DNA of 33,468 bases from CAZUMH01 sp964621645. GTDB lineage: Bacteria > Zhuqueibacterota > QNDG01 > JAGLOF01. Both the position numbers and the translations under genes were made by a program. Of this stretch, positions 25,945 through 33,468 are shown piece after piece. Below the pieces are notes generated by a model. That model was given only the letters and a program-made list of their open reading frames with translations. It did not search any database and was not told where the DNA came from. Each line of letters begins with the position of its first letter. Position 1 is the stretch's first letter. Location: NCBI GenBank assembly GCA_964621645.1, contig CAZUMH010000030.1:1-33468 (forward strand), read 5' to 3'.

Positions 25945-27153
25945 TCATGCCTGGGCCGTCATCCGCAAAACAGCCGCTCGTGCCTCTCTGAGGGCTTCTT
26001 CCAGGCCATGCGGATCCGGCCCGCTGAGCTGTGCCGATAACTCGTTCCCGCCGCCGCGCCAGCCAAGACTGTTTTTCAGCTCCTGTACCAGTCCGGGGAG
26101 GTCAAATGCGATCCTCTGAGACTTGCCCAGCAGCAGCAAAGCCTGCTCCTGCCGGACACCCAGAATAACCAAAACAGATCCTGCGGCCGTAATCTCCTTC
26201 ACCAATCCGGAAATTTCCTTGGGAGTACGGTCCTGTATCTCAGTCGTCACGAGACGGATATCCCTGACATCCTCTCCCTCACGTAAAAGCTCCGCTGCCT
26301 GATATCTGTCCAGTTCCCGGCTGATCCTGCGCTGATTTATTTTCTGTTCGGCCAGCTCTTCCTGCAGTTTCGCAAGCCGATGCAGCAGCTCATCCTGTCC
26401 GACGGTCAGACTGCGGCAGGCTGTATCCAATGTCAGAAACCGTGAACGATAATCGGAAAGAGCCCTGCCGCCGCACAAAAAGGTTATCCTTCGGCCACCC
26501 TTATAGGATTCATTGGCAATAATCTTGATCAGGCCGATCTCACCGCTTTTCCTTACATGAGTACCGCAGCAGGCGATACGGTCGAACTCTCCTATACTGA
26601 CTATTCTCAGGGATTCTCGTTCCGGCGGAGGCTTCCGCAAATCAAAATGTCCGCTGTCGGAGGAAGGGACAACATCGATGCGTACGGGCAGGTTGGCGAA
26701 TACGGTTCGGTTTGCAAGGTCCTCGATCTGAAGGATCTCATTATCATCGATTTCAGGCCGGGCCAGGTCAATGGTAGAAACCGAACTTCCGAGATGAAAT
26801 CCAATGGTGCGGGCCCTGAGTAACCGGTCTGAGGCAGCCGAAAGGATATGCTGCCCGGAGTGCTGCTGCATATGGTCGAAGCGTCGTTCCCAGTAGATCT
26901 CTCCCGGAACAGCTTTATTCGAGGCCGGAAGAGACGTCATCACGTGAATGATCTGTCCGTCTTCCTCCCGTGCCAGGAGGACGGGCACACCTCCGAGGTT
27001 CCCGGTATCCGAGGGCTGTCCTCCACCTTCGGGATAGAAAAGTGTTCGATCGAGAATGACCCGGAAGTGATCTCCTTCCGGCTTGCTGGAGATGATATCA
27101 GCCTGAAAATGAGTAGCGTAAGGATCTTCTTCGTAGAGTCTTCTCGTCTCCAT
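25945..27153 (-). CDS. Alanyl-tRNA editing protein (AlaX type with C-terminal DHHA1-like domain)
   Basis: 402 aa, cytoplasmic. Would hydrolyse mischarged Ser- or Gly-tRNA(Ala). Residues 1-90 match the N-terminal part of AlaX-II and AlaRS editing regions (RTLFYPEGGGQPSDTG). The zinc site is HMQQHSGQH (His94, His98) with CCGTHV (Cys196, His199). Then follow a helical region (DELLHRLAKLQEELAEQKIN) and a C-terminal domain (SVLVILGV, GWRGGGNELSAQ) like the C-Ala/DHHA1 domain of AlaRS. The aminoacylation domain is absent, so it acts in trans. ATG at 27153 follows the dsbD stop by 1 bp with AAGGAG in the end of dsbD, indicating coupled translation. Confidence 0.9.
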   Translation of the reverse strand: METRRLYEEDPYATHFQADIISSKPEGDHFRVILDRTLFYPEGGGQPSDTGNLGGVPVLLAREEDGQIIHVMTSLPASNKAVPGEIYWERRFDHMQQHSGQHILSAASDRLLRARTIGFHLGSSVSTIDLARPEIDDNEILQIEDLANRTVFANLPVRIDVVPSSDSGHFDLRKPPPERESLRIVSIGEFDRIACCGTHVRKSGEIGLIKIIANESYKGGRRITFLCGGRALSDYRSRFLTLDTACRSLTVGQDELLHRLAKLQEELAEQKINQRRISRELDRYQAAELLREGEDVRDIRLVTTEIQDRTPKEISGLVKEITAAGSVLVILGVRQEQALLLLGKSQRIAFDLPGLVQELKNSLGWRGGGNELSAQLSGPDPHGLEEALREARAAVLRMTAQA

Positions 27154-27154
27154 C

Positions 27155-28915
27155 CTACTCCTTCGCCAGTCCGGCCAGGATAGCCCGGATCTTTTCCGGC
27201 GGCTGAAATCCGGTGAAGCGGGAAAGTTCTTTTCCGGAGGGAGCGAGGATTATTACCGTGGGAAGACCGACAACACCGTACTGTTTCTGCATGCTTTTAT
27301 CTTCCCGGCTGTTCCTGGTCTGATCCAATTTTACAAAGATAAATTTTTCCAGCTCTCTGGACACGGCCGGATCCGGCCAAGTTTTCTCATCGAGCTCATG
27401 GCAGGCAGCACACCAGTCGGCCCAGAAATCGATGATAAGCGGCTGGCCGCTGCGCCGGGCTTGTTCCAATCCTTCTTCCAAAGACAGGCTATGCTCTGCA
27501 GCAGACATTATTTCCTGGCCCTCAGCTGGGCTGCTGAAGGTATGGGATACATAACCGGAGTACCCCGCAACACCTGTGAAAATTAAACTGCCCCCCACGA
27601 TGAGAGCCAGAATACCCGCCGCCTTGCCCAGCTTTCGCAGGGAAGTACTTTCTCCGCCGAGCGGGTCAAACGCTCCCGCAAACACGGCGAAGATGACAAG
27701 TCCCGCCGCCCAGGCGAATTGATAGACAGCCGGGCTCAGCATAGGTCTTAAAAATACCAATGCCAGAGCCACCAAGAGAAGGCCGAACGCCCGCTCCACC
27801 AGCTCCATCCAGCCGCCCGACTTGGGCAGGTTTTTAAGAATGCCCGAAAAGGTCCCGATCAGAATAAAAAGAACACCCAGTCCCAGAGCAAAGCTAAAGA
27901 GAAGGCCAATGCCCATAACCAGGGATCCACTTTTAGCCACCCAGGCCAGGATGACCACCAGCAGGGGACTAATACAGGGCGATACCACCAGCCCGGCGAT
28001 CAATCCCGTCAGAAAAGCGCCCAGGAATCCTTTCCTATTTCTTTTACCTTGAAGCCGGGTGGAAATTGACGAGGGCATCTGCACGGTGAAGACACCCAGC
28101 ATAGACAATCCCATGAGAAAGAAAATAAGGCTGATGACGATGAGAGCAGCAGGGTGCTGAGCCAGAGAACCAAAAAGAGTGCCTGTCTTGGCGGCAATGA
28201 CTCCCAGGCTGGTAAAGGTAACTGCCAGACCCAGGACATAGAAAAGTGAAAGGATAAACCCTTTAAGCTTGCCTCCTTCCGCCTGAGCTCCAATTACCGC
28301 AATGGTAATGGGAATCATGGGGTAGACGCAGGGAGTAAGGCTGGTGAGCACCCCTCCCAGAAAAACGATGAGAAAAGCAAGAATGGAACCCCTCTCAAGC
28401 GTGCTGCTGAGCCGGCCTGCGAGACCGTTTCCATTATTCTCAAGTTCGGGATTCGCCGCCGATTGCTCCTCTCCGTCGATCTGCAGACTGAAAGAAGTGG
28501 TGACACTGGTGGGAGGATAACAAACTCCGGCTTCAGAACAGGATTGATAACTGACCTCCAGTGAAATGCGCTTCTTCCCCGTTTGGGCCTTTTCACCGAT
28601 ATGGTAAGGGATCTCTATGTTCGTCCCATCAGTATAGTATGATCCATATTCGTCTTGCTCCCCTTCCGGGTAGCTGATTTCACCGAAGCTGATACCATTC
28701 ATCCTGGGCATGATAATTTCGAAAAATCCCGCCTTCCTGTCGCCGATATGATACCCATCCTTGATATTGAGGATCACCGTAACCGTTCCGGACTCACCCT
28801 GAGAAACAGCTGCCGGGAGATGTGAAACAATAGGAGAAAGAATATCATTTTCCTGTGCGAAGACAGAACCGCATAACATTACTATAACAACAAAAGGGGA
28901 GAAAAATCTCGACAC
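27155..28915 (-). CDS. dsbD: Thiol:disulfide interchange protein DsbD
   Basis: 586 aa. Carries electrons from cytoplasmic thioredoxin to periplasmic thiols. The N-terminal periplasmic domain follows a signal (FFSPFVVIVMLCGSVFAQ) and holds CSEAGVC (Cys126, Cys132). The membrane domain of eight or so helices has TPCVYP (Cys196) and SPCISP (Cys314). The C-terminal thioredoxin domain has WADWCAACHELDE (Cys502, Cys505). The frame is open to an ATG at 28957, but GTG at 28915 has AGGAG 7 bases upstream and puts the signal peptide at the start, so 28915 is chosen. It lies 48 bp after the barrel-protein gene and 1 bp before the tRNA-editing gene. The link to its neighbours is probably general envelope upkeep. 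Confidence 0.95.
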   Translation of the reverse strand: MSRFFSPFVVIVMLCGSVFAQENDILSPIVSHLPAAVSQGESGTVTVILNIKDGYHIGDRKAGFFEIIMPRMNGISFGEISYPEGEQDEYGSYYTDGTNIEIPYHIGEKAQTGKKRISLEVSYQSCSEAGVCYPPTSVTTSFSLQIDGEEQSAANPELENNGNGLAGRLSSTLERGSILAFLIVFLGGVLTSLTPCVYPMIPITIAVIGAQAEGGKLKGFILSLFYVLGLAVTFTSLGVIAAKTGTLFGSLAQHPAALIVISLIFFLMGLSMLGVFTVQMPSSISTRLQGKRNRKGFLGAFLTGLIAGLVVSPCISPLLVVILAWVAKSGSLVMGIGLLFSFALGLGVLFILIGTFSGILKNLPKSGGWMELVERAFGLLLVALALVFLRPMLSPAVYQFAWAAGLVIFAVFAGAFDPLGGESTSLRKLGKAAGILALIVGGSLIFTGVAGYSGYVSHTFSSPAEGQEIMSAAEHSLSLEEGLEQARRSGQPLIIDFWADWCAACHELDEKTWPDPAVSRELEKFIFVKLDQTRNSREDKSMQKQYGVVGLPTVIILAPSGKELSRFTGFQPPEKIRAILAGLAKE

Positions 28916-28963
28916 TATTCGTCTCCTTTCGAGAATTTGGTTTACATCAGCATCCATTGCCGT

Positions 28964-31900
28964 TTAAAATTCCGCGCTCATAGTCAGGTATTGCACCGGA
29001 TCCCCATCGGTGTGATAAAAATCCGTTCTCCAGGCAACATCATACTTGATGAGGAAAAATCCCAGATTCACCCGCATACCGAAACCAAAACCGGCCATGA
29101 GGTCGTTCAGTTTGGGGGTCCCCAAATCATCCGTCGTGACTGGTTTAAAGGATTTATCATTGCTCCAGGCCGAACCGGTATCCAAAAAGACGGCCCCGCG
29201 GATGTTCTGGAATCCGATAGGCAGGGGCCATCCAAGGATTAAATACCTGATAAGCGGAAAACGAAACTCGATATTGGCGAGGGCGTAGCGAGTCCCTACC
29301 ATCTGATAGTAGAGAGCCCCCCTCATGGGAGTCACCAAAGTGGAAAAATAAAAGAGATCGTCTCCCCAGTATCCGTCCGGGATCTGAGCATATCCATAGT
29401 TGATCCACCCCAGCATGCCACCGAGGAGAAACCGCTGAGGCTGTTTTCCTCCCGATACACCGCCGCTGAAGCGCAACGCCAGCGTCAGATCCTTGTTTAA
29501 CTTGAGATAGCGGCGCCAATCGGCGGTGACGGTCCAGAAATCTAATCCCTTGTCCTTGGAAATCAGGGGACTGTATTGAAAATTATAGGCCGACCGTCCG
29601 CCGTTAACGGGCCCGGTCCAGCCCCAGACAACGGTGTCGGTGCTGTAACCAATACTTGCCAGAAGCACTCTCCGTTCGAATAAATTTGCCTCCTCAGTCA
29701 AAAATTGACCGGTAAAACCGTAGGGGTCGATGGTCCCCCAGTCCCGATCGATGACGAAACCCGTCACGCTGGCATTGAGGCGTCGATAGCGATTGAAGGG
29801 ATGAGAGGCGCTTAAAGCGAAGCCGTAGTTGCGGTCGCGCAGGTACGTGTAGTAGGAAAAAAACAAGTAGGAGTAATGAAACAGCGATATCCCTAAATCA
29901 GTCTGTTTAGGGAGGTAATAGTAAGAAACCAGGAAGTTTGAGTTTTTCAGGCTGTAGAATATGTCCGAGTATATTTCGATGCGGTGGTTTCCCAGTATAT
30001 CGGAAAAAGCCAGGAGAGTGGATCCTTGCAATCCGAAGAACTGGCTGTAACCGGCGCCGCCGCTGACCATATCCGGAGTAAAATGAACCTTGTAGGATTT
30101 TGTTTTATACTCTCCACTATCATTCTTGTATTGCAGTGTATCAGGGAATTGCTCAGCCACCTCTTTCTTTTGCTGATCAATCCGTTTGTTGATATTCTGT
30201 CCAAAGACATAATTACGAAAGTTATCCGTGTGCTCCGGAACGATCGGTACTTTCTCAGGTTCCTTTTCGGTGACCTGTTCCTCTTCCTTTTTCTGAACAA
30301 ACCGGGTATCGGCTACCGTCACCTCTCCGGGTTTAATCTCCAGAGGATTATTCAAGAGGAAAATGTCATAGCCGCCGCCATAAAATGACGAGAAGGCCAT
30401 TCGAGAACCTTCCCGGGACCAGGATATCTGCGATACTCCCGTGAGCAGATTGGTTATGGGATAGACCGATCCTGTCGTCCTGTCCAGCATGTAGATATTT
30501 TTTATGCCGTGCTGATCAGAAATAAAGGCTATGTGATCACCCTGTGGTGAAAAGGCCGGTGACGTCTGATCAGCTTCGTCGGCTGTTTGCCGCGTTATGA
30601 CGCCGCTTTTCACATCCAGGGTATATAGGTCGGTCTGTTTGTAATTGTAATTCTGCATTAAAAAAGCGGAATCAGGCACTACGTAATTATCCCTGCGGTC
30701 CGAAACAAAGGCAATCTCGTCACCCAGAGGGGACCAGACCGGGTCCATGTCACTGAACACATCATTGGTAAGCTGTCTCAATTCATCCGTGTTAAGATCA
30801 TAGATATAGAGGTCGGACTGTCCGTGTTTCATCCCCATAAATACGATCAAATCTCCCGCAGGCGACCAATCAGGCGAAAAAATCCCCTCCAGGTCGAATT
30901 CCCTGCTGTCCAGCACTTCGCCGGTCCTGGCGTTGATAATATGCAAGGCATCCTTGCCCCCGGCCTTGGAGGCCATCACGATCTTCCTGCCATCCGGAGA
31001 CCAGCCCATTCCGGGTCTCAGCCAGTGCAGTTCCTCAAACAGCTCGGAACGCTGACCGTTTACCAGACGCTTCACCTTCTTCTTGTCCATGGTGTTCATC
31101 AGGTAGAGATCGATGTAATCAGAACGATTGGAGAGAAAGACCAGTTTATCCCCCTGAGGGGAAAGTGACGGTGAGTTGTTGAGGAAATTTTCATCCTTGG
31201 TATGATCAGTGAGCTGCTTGGCGATGTCTTTAGGTTCCTGCCGACTGCTGATGTCAGGCCAATATATTCTTCGCAGATATTTCTGCCATCTGTCGGAAAG
31301 CTCCTTGGTATCCAGACCTATGGAGGCCTTGAGAGCCTCTTCCATGTTTCTCATAATGCGGATCTTGTTGAGCAGTTCCCCCAGTTTTTGCCGACCATAG
31401 GTCTCGGTGATAAAGTTCAGCACCGACTGACCGCCTTTGTATATGAGAAAACCGCTGAGCATATCAACCGGCGGAATATAGCCATTGATGGCAGCATCAC
31501 GCATATAGAGATCGCTCTCAGTGTCCCACCCCAGACTTTCAAACTCAGCCAACCCTTCAGCCACCCAGAGAGGCACCTGAAATCTGGCCAACCCTGAAAC
31601 CATCGATCCCATGGCCCGGCCATAAAGCATCTGGAACATGACGGCGTGGGTGAGCTCATGGGCGATAACATGGCGGAATTCTTCATAATTCCCCTGAAAG
31701 GGCAAGACCACCCGGTCTTTAAAAATTTCCGTAAATCCGCCTACCGATTCTTCAATGAGCGAATTGGTAACGTTAGTCTGTCCAAAGTCGTTATGGCTGT
31801 TATAGACTAAGATGGGGATTCGTTTGATTATTTTAAATTTCAAGTCATGTTGAATAGCGACATAACTGGATTCGGCCACATCCGCGGTGAACGCAGCAAG

Positions 31901-32074
31901 CCGCTTGCCGCCTTGATAATAATAAACATCAAAATGGGGAGACTGAATGAACTCCCATTCAAAGTCCCGGTATTGAACCTTGTTCTTCCCGAAGTACTGA
32001 GCAGATAGGAACGCGGGCCTGAACGCAAAAGCCAAAATGACAGTTAAAATAATACGAGAAGATGGTGATTTCAT
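28964..32074 (-). CDS. Three-part envelope protein: MA-like metallopeptidase, TolB propeller, BamA-like outer-membrane barrel
   Basis: 1036 aa. Signal peptide MKSPSSRIILTVILAFAFRP with cleavage near SAQ. Residues about 40-290 are a peptidase MA-like gluzincin: HVIAHELTHAVMF (His139, Glu140, His143) and WVAEGLAEFES (Glu173 as third ligand). Residues about 295-590 hold WD40/PD40-like repeats (SPSLSPQGDKLVFLSNR, DPVWSPLGDEIAFVSDRR, SPAFSPQGDHIAFISDQ), a TolB-type propeller. Then a charged linker (QKKEEEQVTEKEPEK) leads to a beta-barrel of BamA/surface-antigen type from about 680, ending in Phe (YLTMSAEF), the usual outer-membrane signal. ATG at 32074 has GGAGGA 6 bases upstream, better than the in-frame ATG at 32101. 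Fusions of this kind are known in FCB-group genomes; the role is unclear. Confidence 0.9.
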   Translation of the reverse strand: MKSPSSRIILTVILAFAFRPAFLSAQYFGKNKVQYRDFEWEFIQSPHFDVYYYQGGKRLAAFTADVAESSYVAIQHDLKFKIIKRIPILVYNSHNDFGQTNVTNSLIEESVGGFTEIFKDRVVLPFQGNYEEFRHVIAHELTHAVMFQMLYGRAMGSMVSGLARFQVPLWVAEGLAEFESLGWDTESDLYMRDAAINGYIPPVDMLSGFLIYKGGQSVLNFITETYGRQKLGELLNKIRIMRNMEEALKASIGLDTKELSDRWQKYLRRIYWPDISSRQEPKDIAKQLTDHTKDENFLNNSPSLSPQGDKLVFLSNRSDYIDLYLMNTMDKKKVKRLVNGQRSELFEELHWLRPGMGWSPDGRKIVMASKAGGKDALHIINARTGEVLDSREFDLEGIFSPDWSPAGDLIVFMGMKHGQSDLYIYDLNTDELRQLTNDVFSDMDPVWSPLGDEIAFVSDRRDNYVVPDSAFLMQNYNYKQTDLYTLDVKSGVITRQTADEADQTSPAFSPQGDHIAFISDQHGIKNIYMLDRTTGSVYPITNLLTGVSQISWSREGSRMAFSSFYGGGYDIFLLNNPLEIKPGEVTVADTRFVQKKEEEQVTEKEPEKVPIVPEHTDNFRNYVFGQNINKRIDQQKKEVAEQFPDTLQYKNDSGEYKTKSYKVHFTPDMVSGGAGYSQFFGLQGSTLLAFSDILGNHRIEIYSDIFYSLKNSNFLVSYYYLPKQTDLGISLFHYSYLFFSYYTYLRDRNYGFALSASHPFNRYRRLNASVTGFVIDRDWGTIDPYGFTGQFLTEEANLFERRVLLASIGYSTDTVVWGWTGPVNGGRSAYNFQYSPLISKDKGLDFWTVTADWRRYLKLNKDLTLALRFSGGVSGGKQPQRFLLGGMLGWINYGYAQIPDGYWGDDLFYFSTLVTPMRGALYYQMVGTRYALANIEFRFPLIRYLILGWPLPIGFQNIRGAVFLDTGSAWSNDKSFKPVTTDDLGTPKLNDLMAGFGFGMRVNLGFFLIKYDVAWRTDFYHTDGDPVQYLTMSAEF

Positions 32075-32216
32075 GGATGTTCCTCCGCTCTTACACTTCA
32101 CCTCAACACAGCAGGATTAGCTGCCCACCGATTTGTTTAATACTCCAGGTGATGCCTTATTTGCTGTAAATCCGGTCTCGGAAAAACCTGGAATTACGGA
32201 GTTATCAATCGTAATG

Positions 32217-32242
32217 AACCGGTCACATCCGGTTTCTTTTTT
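32217..32242 (+). terminator. Plus-strand hairpin with T-run
   Basis: AACCGG and CCGGTT form a 6-bp stem around TCACAT, followed on the plus strand by TCTTTTTT. It lies just past the stop of the small lipoprotein gene, in the 201-bp gap before the barrel gene. Read as minus-strand RNA it has no T-run, so it would stop plus-strand (antisense) transcripts. No plus-strand gene is present upstream of it. Confidence 0.4.
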
Positions 32243-32275
32243 GTGATGGATCCTTGCGAACCACCCATATACAGA

Positions 32276-32797
32276 TTAGATATCGGATTCGTCTTTCCAG
32301 CGAGTGATACGCCAACGCCCATCACGACAATGTCTGAAGCTGAAGACGGCCCTCCCAGTGAGACTGTAATCACTATCTGCACCTGTCAGATTCAACTGGA
32401 ATCCCTTACAGATTGTTCCGGTGGAATCATCTTGCCAGCCATAGATAGTGGCATTCCAGACAAGATCGATTACGTTGAAATGCCGAAACAGACGACCACT
32501 CGTTTTCAAATCATCATCCCTTCCCCAGGAGACAAATCTGCCCGAAGAGGTTTCGTCCGGATCATAATATACGAAAATAAATGCCGTATCCAAAAGGTCA
32601 CTGTAAAGGAGAGAATCACGAAAAACATAAGCGGCCTGAAAATTGATAAGCACTTCCTCCGGAGATCGCTGATCGGTAATAATAAGATCTCCCGCTCCCA
32701 GATCATCCGAAATACGGGGTGCGAAAGGATTTAAACAGCCAACCAAAAACAAGGTTCCCGTCAACAATCCAAGGATTACTTTGATTCCGGCCGTCAT
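32276..32797 (-). CDS. Small lipoprotein of unknown function (NTF2-like pattern)
   Basis: 173 aa. Lipoprotein signal ILGLLTGTLFLVGC with the lipidated Cys at residue 18, followed by LNPFAP. The mature part opens with PEEVLINFQAAYVFRDSLLY and ends with GRAVFSFRHCRDGRWRITRW, a pattern seen in NTF2/SnoaL-like folds; this is an inference from the spacing of aromatic residues. No catalytic motif is visible. ATG at 32797 follows the TonB stop by 1 bp with AAGGGA 6 bases upstream, so it is coupled to tonB; the frame is open to 32944 but those residues overlap tonB and are not needed. Function unknown, possibly envelope-associated. Confidence 0.82.
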   Translation of the reverse strand: MTAGIKVILGLLTGTLFLVGCLNPFAPRISDDLGAGDLIITDQRSPEEVLINFQAAYVFRDSLLYSDLLDTAFIFVYYDPDETSSGRFVSWGRDDDLKTSGRLFRHFNVIDLVWNATIYGWQDDSTGTICKGFQLNLTGADSDYSLTGRAVFSFRHCRDGRWRITRWKDESDI

Positions 32798-32798
32798 G

Positions 32799-33461
32799 TT
32801 AATTCCCTTCGAACCGATAGGGCCTTCTAATCCATAAACCGGATTCATGCAGATTTTCAGTATAAGGTGCATACCTGCAGAGATAGGCAGCCCTGACCGC
32901 CGCTTTTCCCAGTCTGGCACTGCCGCTGGTGTTCTCGAGAACAATCACACTGTCAACCTTCCCGGATGAAGTTACCCGAATCGATAGAACCACTACCCCG
33001 GAAATGCCTTTATCCCGAAGGTCGTCGGGATATTCGGGGATGACTTCATATAAAGGACGGGGTCCGCCCCTGCGAGAACCGTAGGCATCGTCATCGCCGC
33101 CCTCTCCTTTTATAGCAGAGAGATCATTGATCATATCCAAATCGGTAAAATCAATCGTGACTTCATTGCTGATAAATTCGTCTTCTGAAGGGATGGGAAT
33201 CTGTGGCATTGAGGGGGGTAAAGGCGAACCGCCTTTTTTAGTTGCCGGCGGTAGATCTGTATCCAGCAAGATGCCGCCGCTGCTGTAAGCGGGAAACTCC
33301 CTTATATGGATGGCACGCCGCCAGATCAGAAAAAAGCAGAGAACCAGGACGAGCGAGATTACCAGGGAGAGTTCCAACCGCGCCCGGTAACGTTGTTTTT
33401 CTCTTCCATGTTCACCTGTTGACAGGCTTCGAGCCGGGATAAATCGATGCCCTCTCTGCAC
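32799..33461 (-). CDS. TonB-type energy transducer, 5' end uncertain at window edge
   Basis: At least 220 aa. A single membrane helix (LELSLVISLVLVLCFFLIW, residues 29-47) is followed by a short Pro-containing linker (GGSPLPPSMPQIPIPSEDE) and a TonB C-terminal domain (PLYEVIPEYPDDLRDKGISG, RVTSSGKVDSVIV, ending WIRRPYRFEGN). It would pass proton-motive energy to outer-membrane receptors. The GTG at 33461 has AGGA only 2 bases away, and no stop separates it from the window end, so the true start may lie outside the window. The linker is much shorter than in E. coli TonB. ExbB/ExbD and a TonB-dependent receptor are not in the window; they may lie to the right. Confidence 0.85.
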   Translation of the reverse strand: MQRGHRFIPARSLSTGEHGREKQRYRARLELSLVISLVLVLCFFLIWRRAIHIREFPAYSSGGILLDTDLPPATKKGGSPLPPSMPQIPIPSEDEFISNEVTIDFTDLDMINDLSAIKGEGGDDDAYGSRRGGPRPLYEVIPEYPDDLRDKGISGVVVLSIRVTSSGKVDSVIVLENTSGSARLGKAAVRAAYLCRYAPYTENLHESGLWIRRPYRFEGN

Positions 33462-33468
33462 AGTCCTG

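Noticed and set aside
32798..32944. Longer N-terminus of the small lipoprotein
   Set aside because: It would overlap tonB; the ATG at 32797 begins a proper lipoprotein signal and has AAGGGA at correct spacing.

Overview
The window looks like a diderm (Gram-negative-type) heterotroph, most likely an uncultured FCB-group-like lineage such as KSB1, Calditrichota or Marinimicrobia. The grounds are a TonB protein, an outer-membrane beta-barrel protein fused to a TolB propeller and a peptidase domain, many Tat-exported lipoproteins, and sulfatases with fucosidases but no SusC/SusD pair. The phylum is an inference. Base composition looks balanced, and all genes but one (kbl) lie on the minus strand.

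Reading from the right edge in the direction of transcription, the first block is housekeeping and envelope: TonB, a small lipoprotein, a peptidase/propeller/beta-barrel protein, DsbD, and an AlaX-type alanyl-tRNA editing protein. These are packed with gaps of 1-50 bp, except about 200 bp before the barrel gene. A promoter only a few bases from the start codon then serves a 94-aa and a 161-aa protein of unknown function, followed by a KamA-type radical SAM aminomutase.

From about 23.9 kb to the left edge the window is an accessory glycan-degradation region in four minus-strand groups. (i) GH2 beta-galactosidase, sulfatase and GH29 fucosidase (23.9-17.7 kb) converge on kbl (glycine C-acetyltransferase, plus strand), which has a textbook promoter and diverges from a dimethylargininase gene. 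(ii) A cupin precedes a sulfatase with an added beta-sandwich (15.4-12.9 kb). (iii) An MFS permease, a Gfo/Idh/MocA dehydrogenase and a fused sugar isomerase/lyase-like plus DUF1080 protein end at a strong terminator (12.4-8.5 kb). (iv) A near-consensus promoter drives GH109 alpha-N-acetylgalactosaminidase, a GHMP sugar kinase, a ROK regulator, a GH29 fucosidase, a sulfatase and a DASS anion transporter that runs off the left edge (8.4-0 kb).

Together the enzymes would remove sulfate, alpha-L-fucose, beta-galactose and alpha-GalNAc outside the cytoplasm, which suggests a sulfated, fucosylated glycan such as a mucin-type O-glycan. The unusual point is that ordinary hydrolases sit beside two NAD-dependent ways of cutting glycosides: GH109, and a candidate oxidation-elimination (3-keto-glycoside) operon in which lyase-like and hydrolase-like domains are one protein. 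No rRNA, tRNA, CRISPR array, transposase or phage gene was seen.
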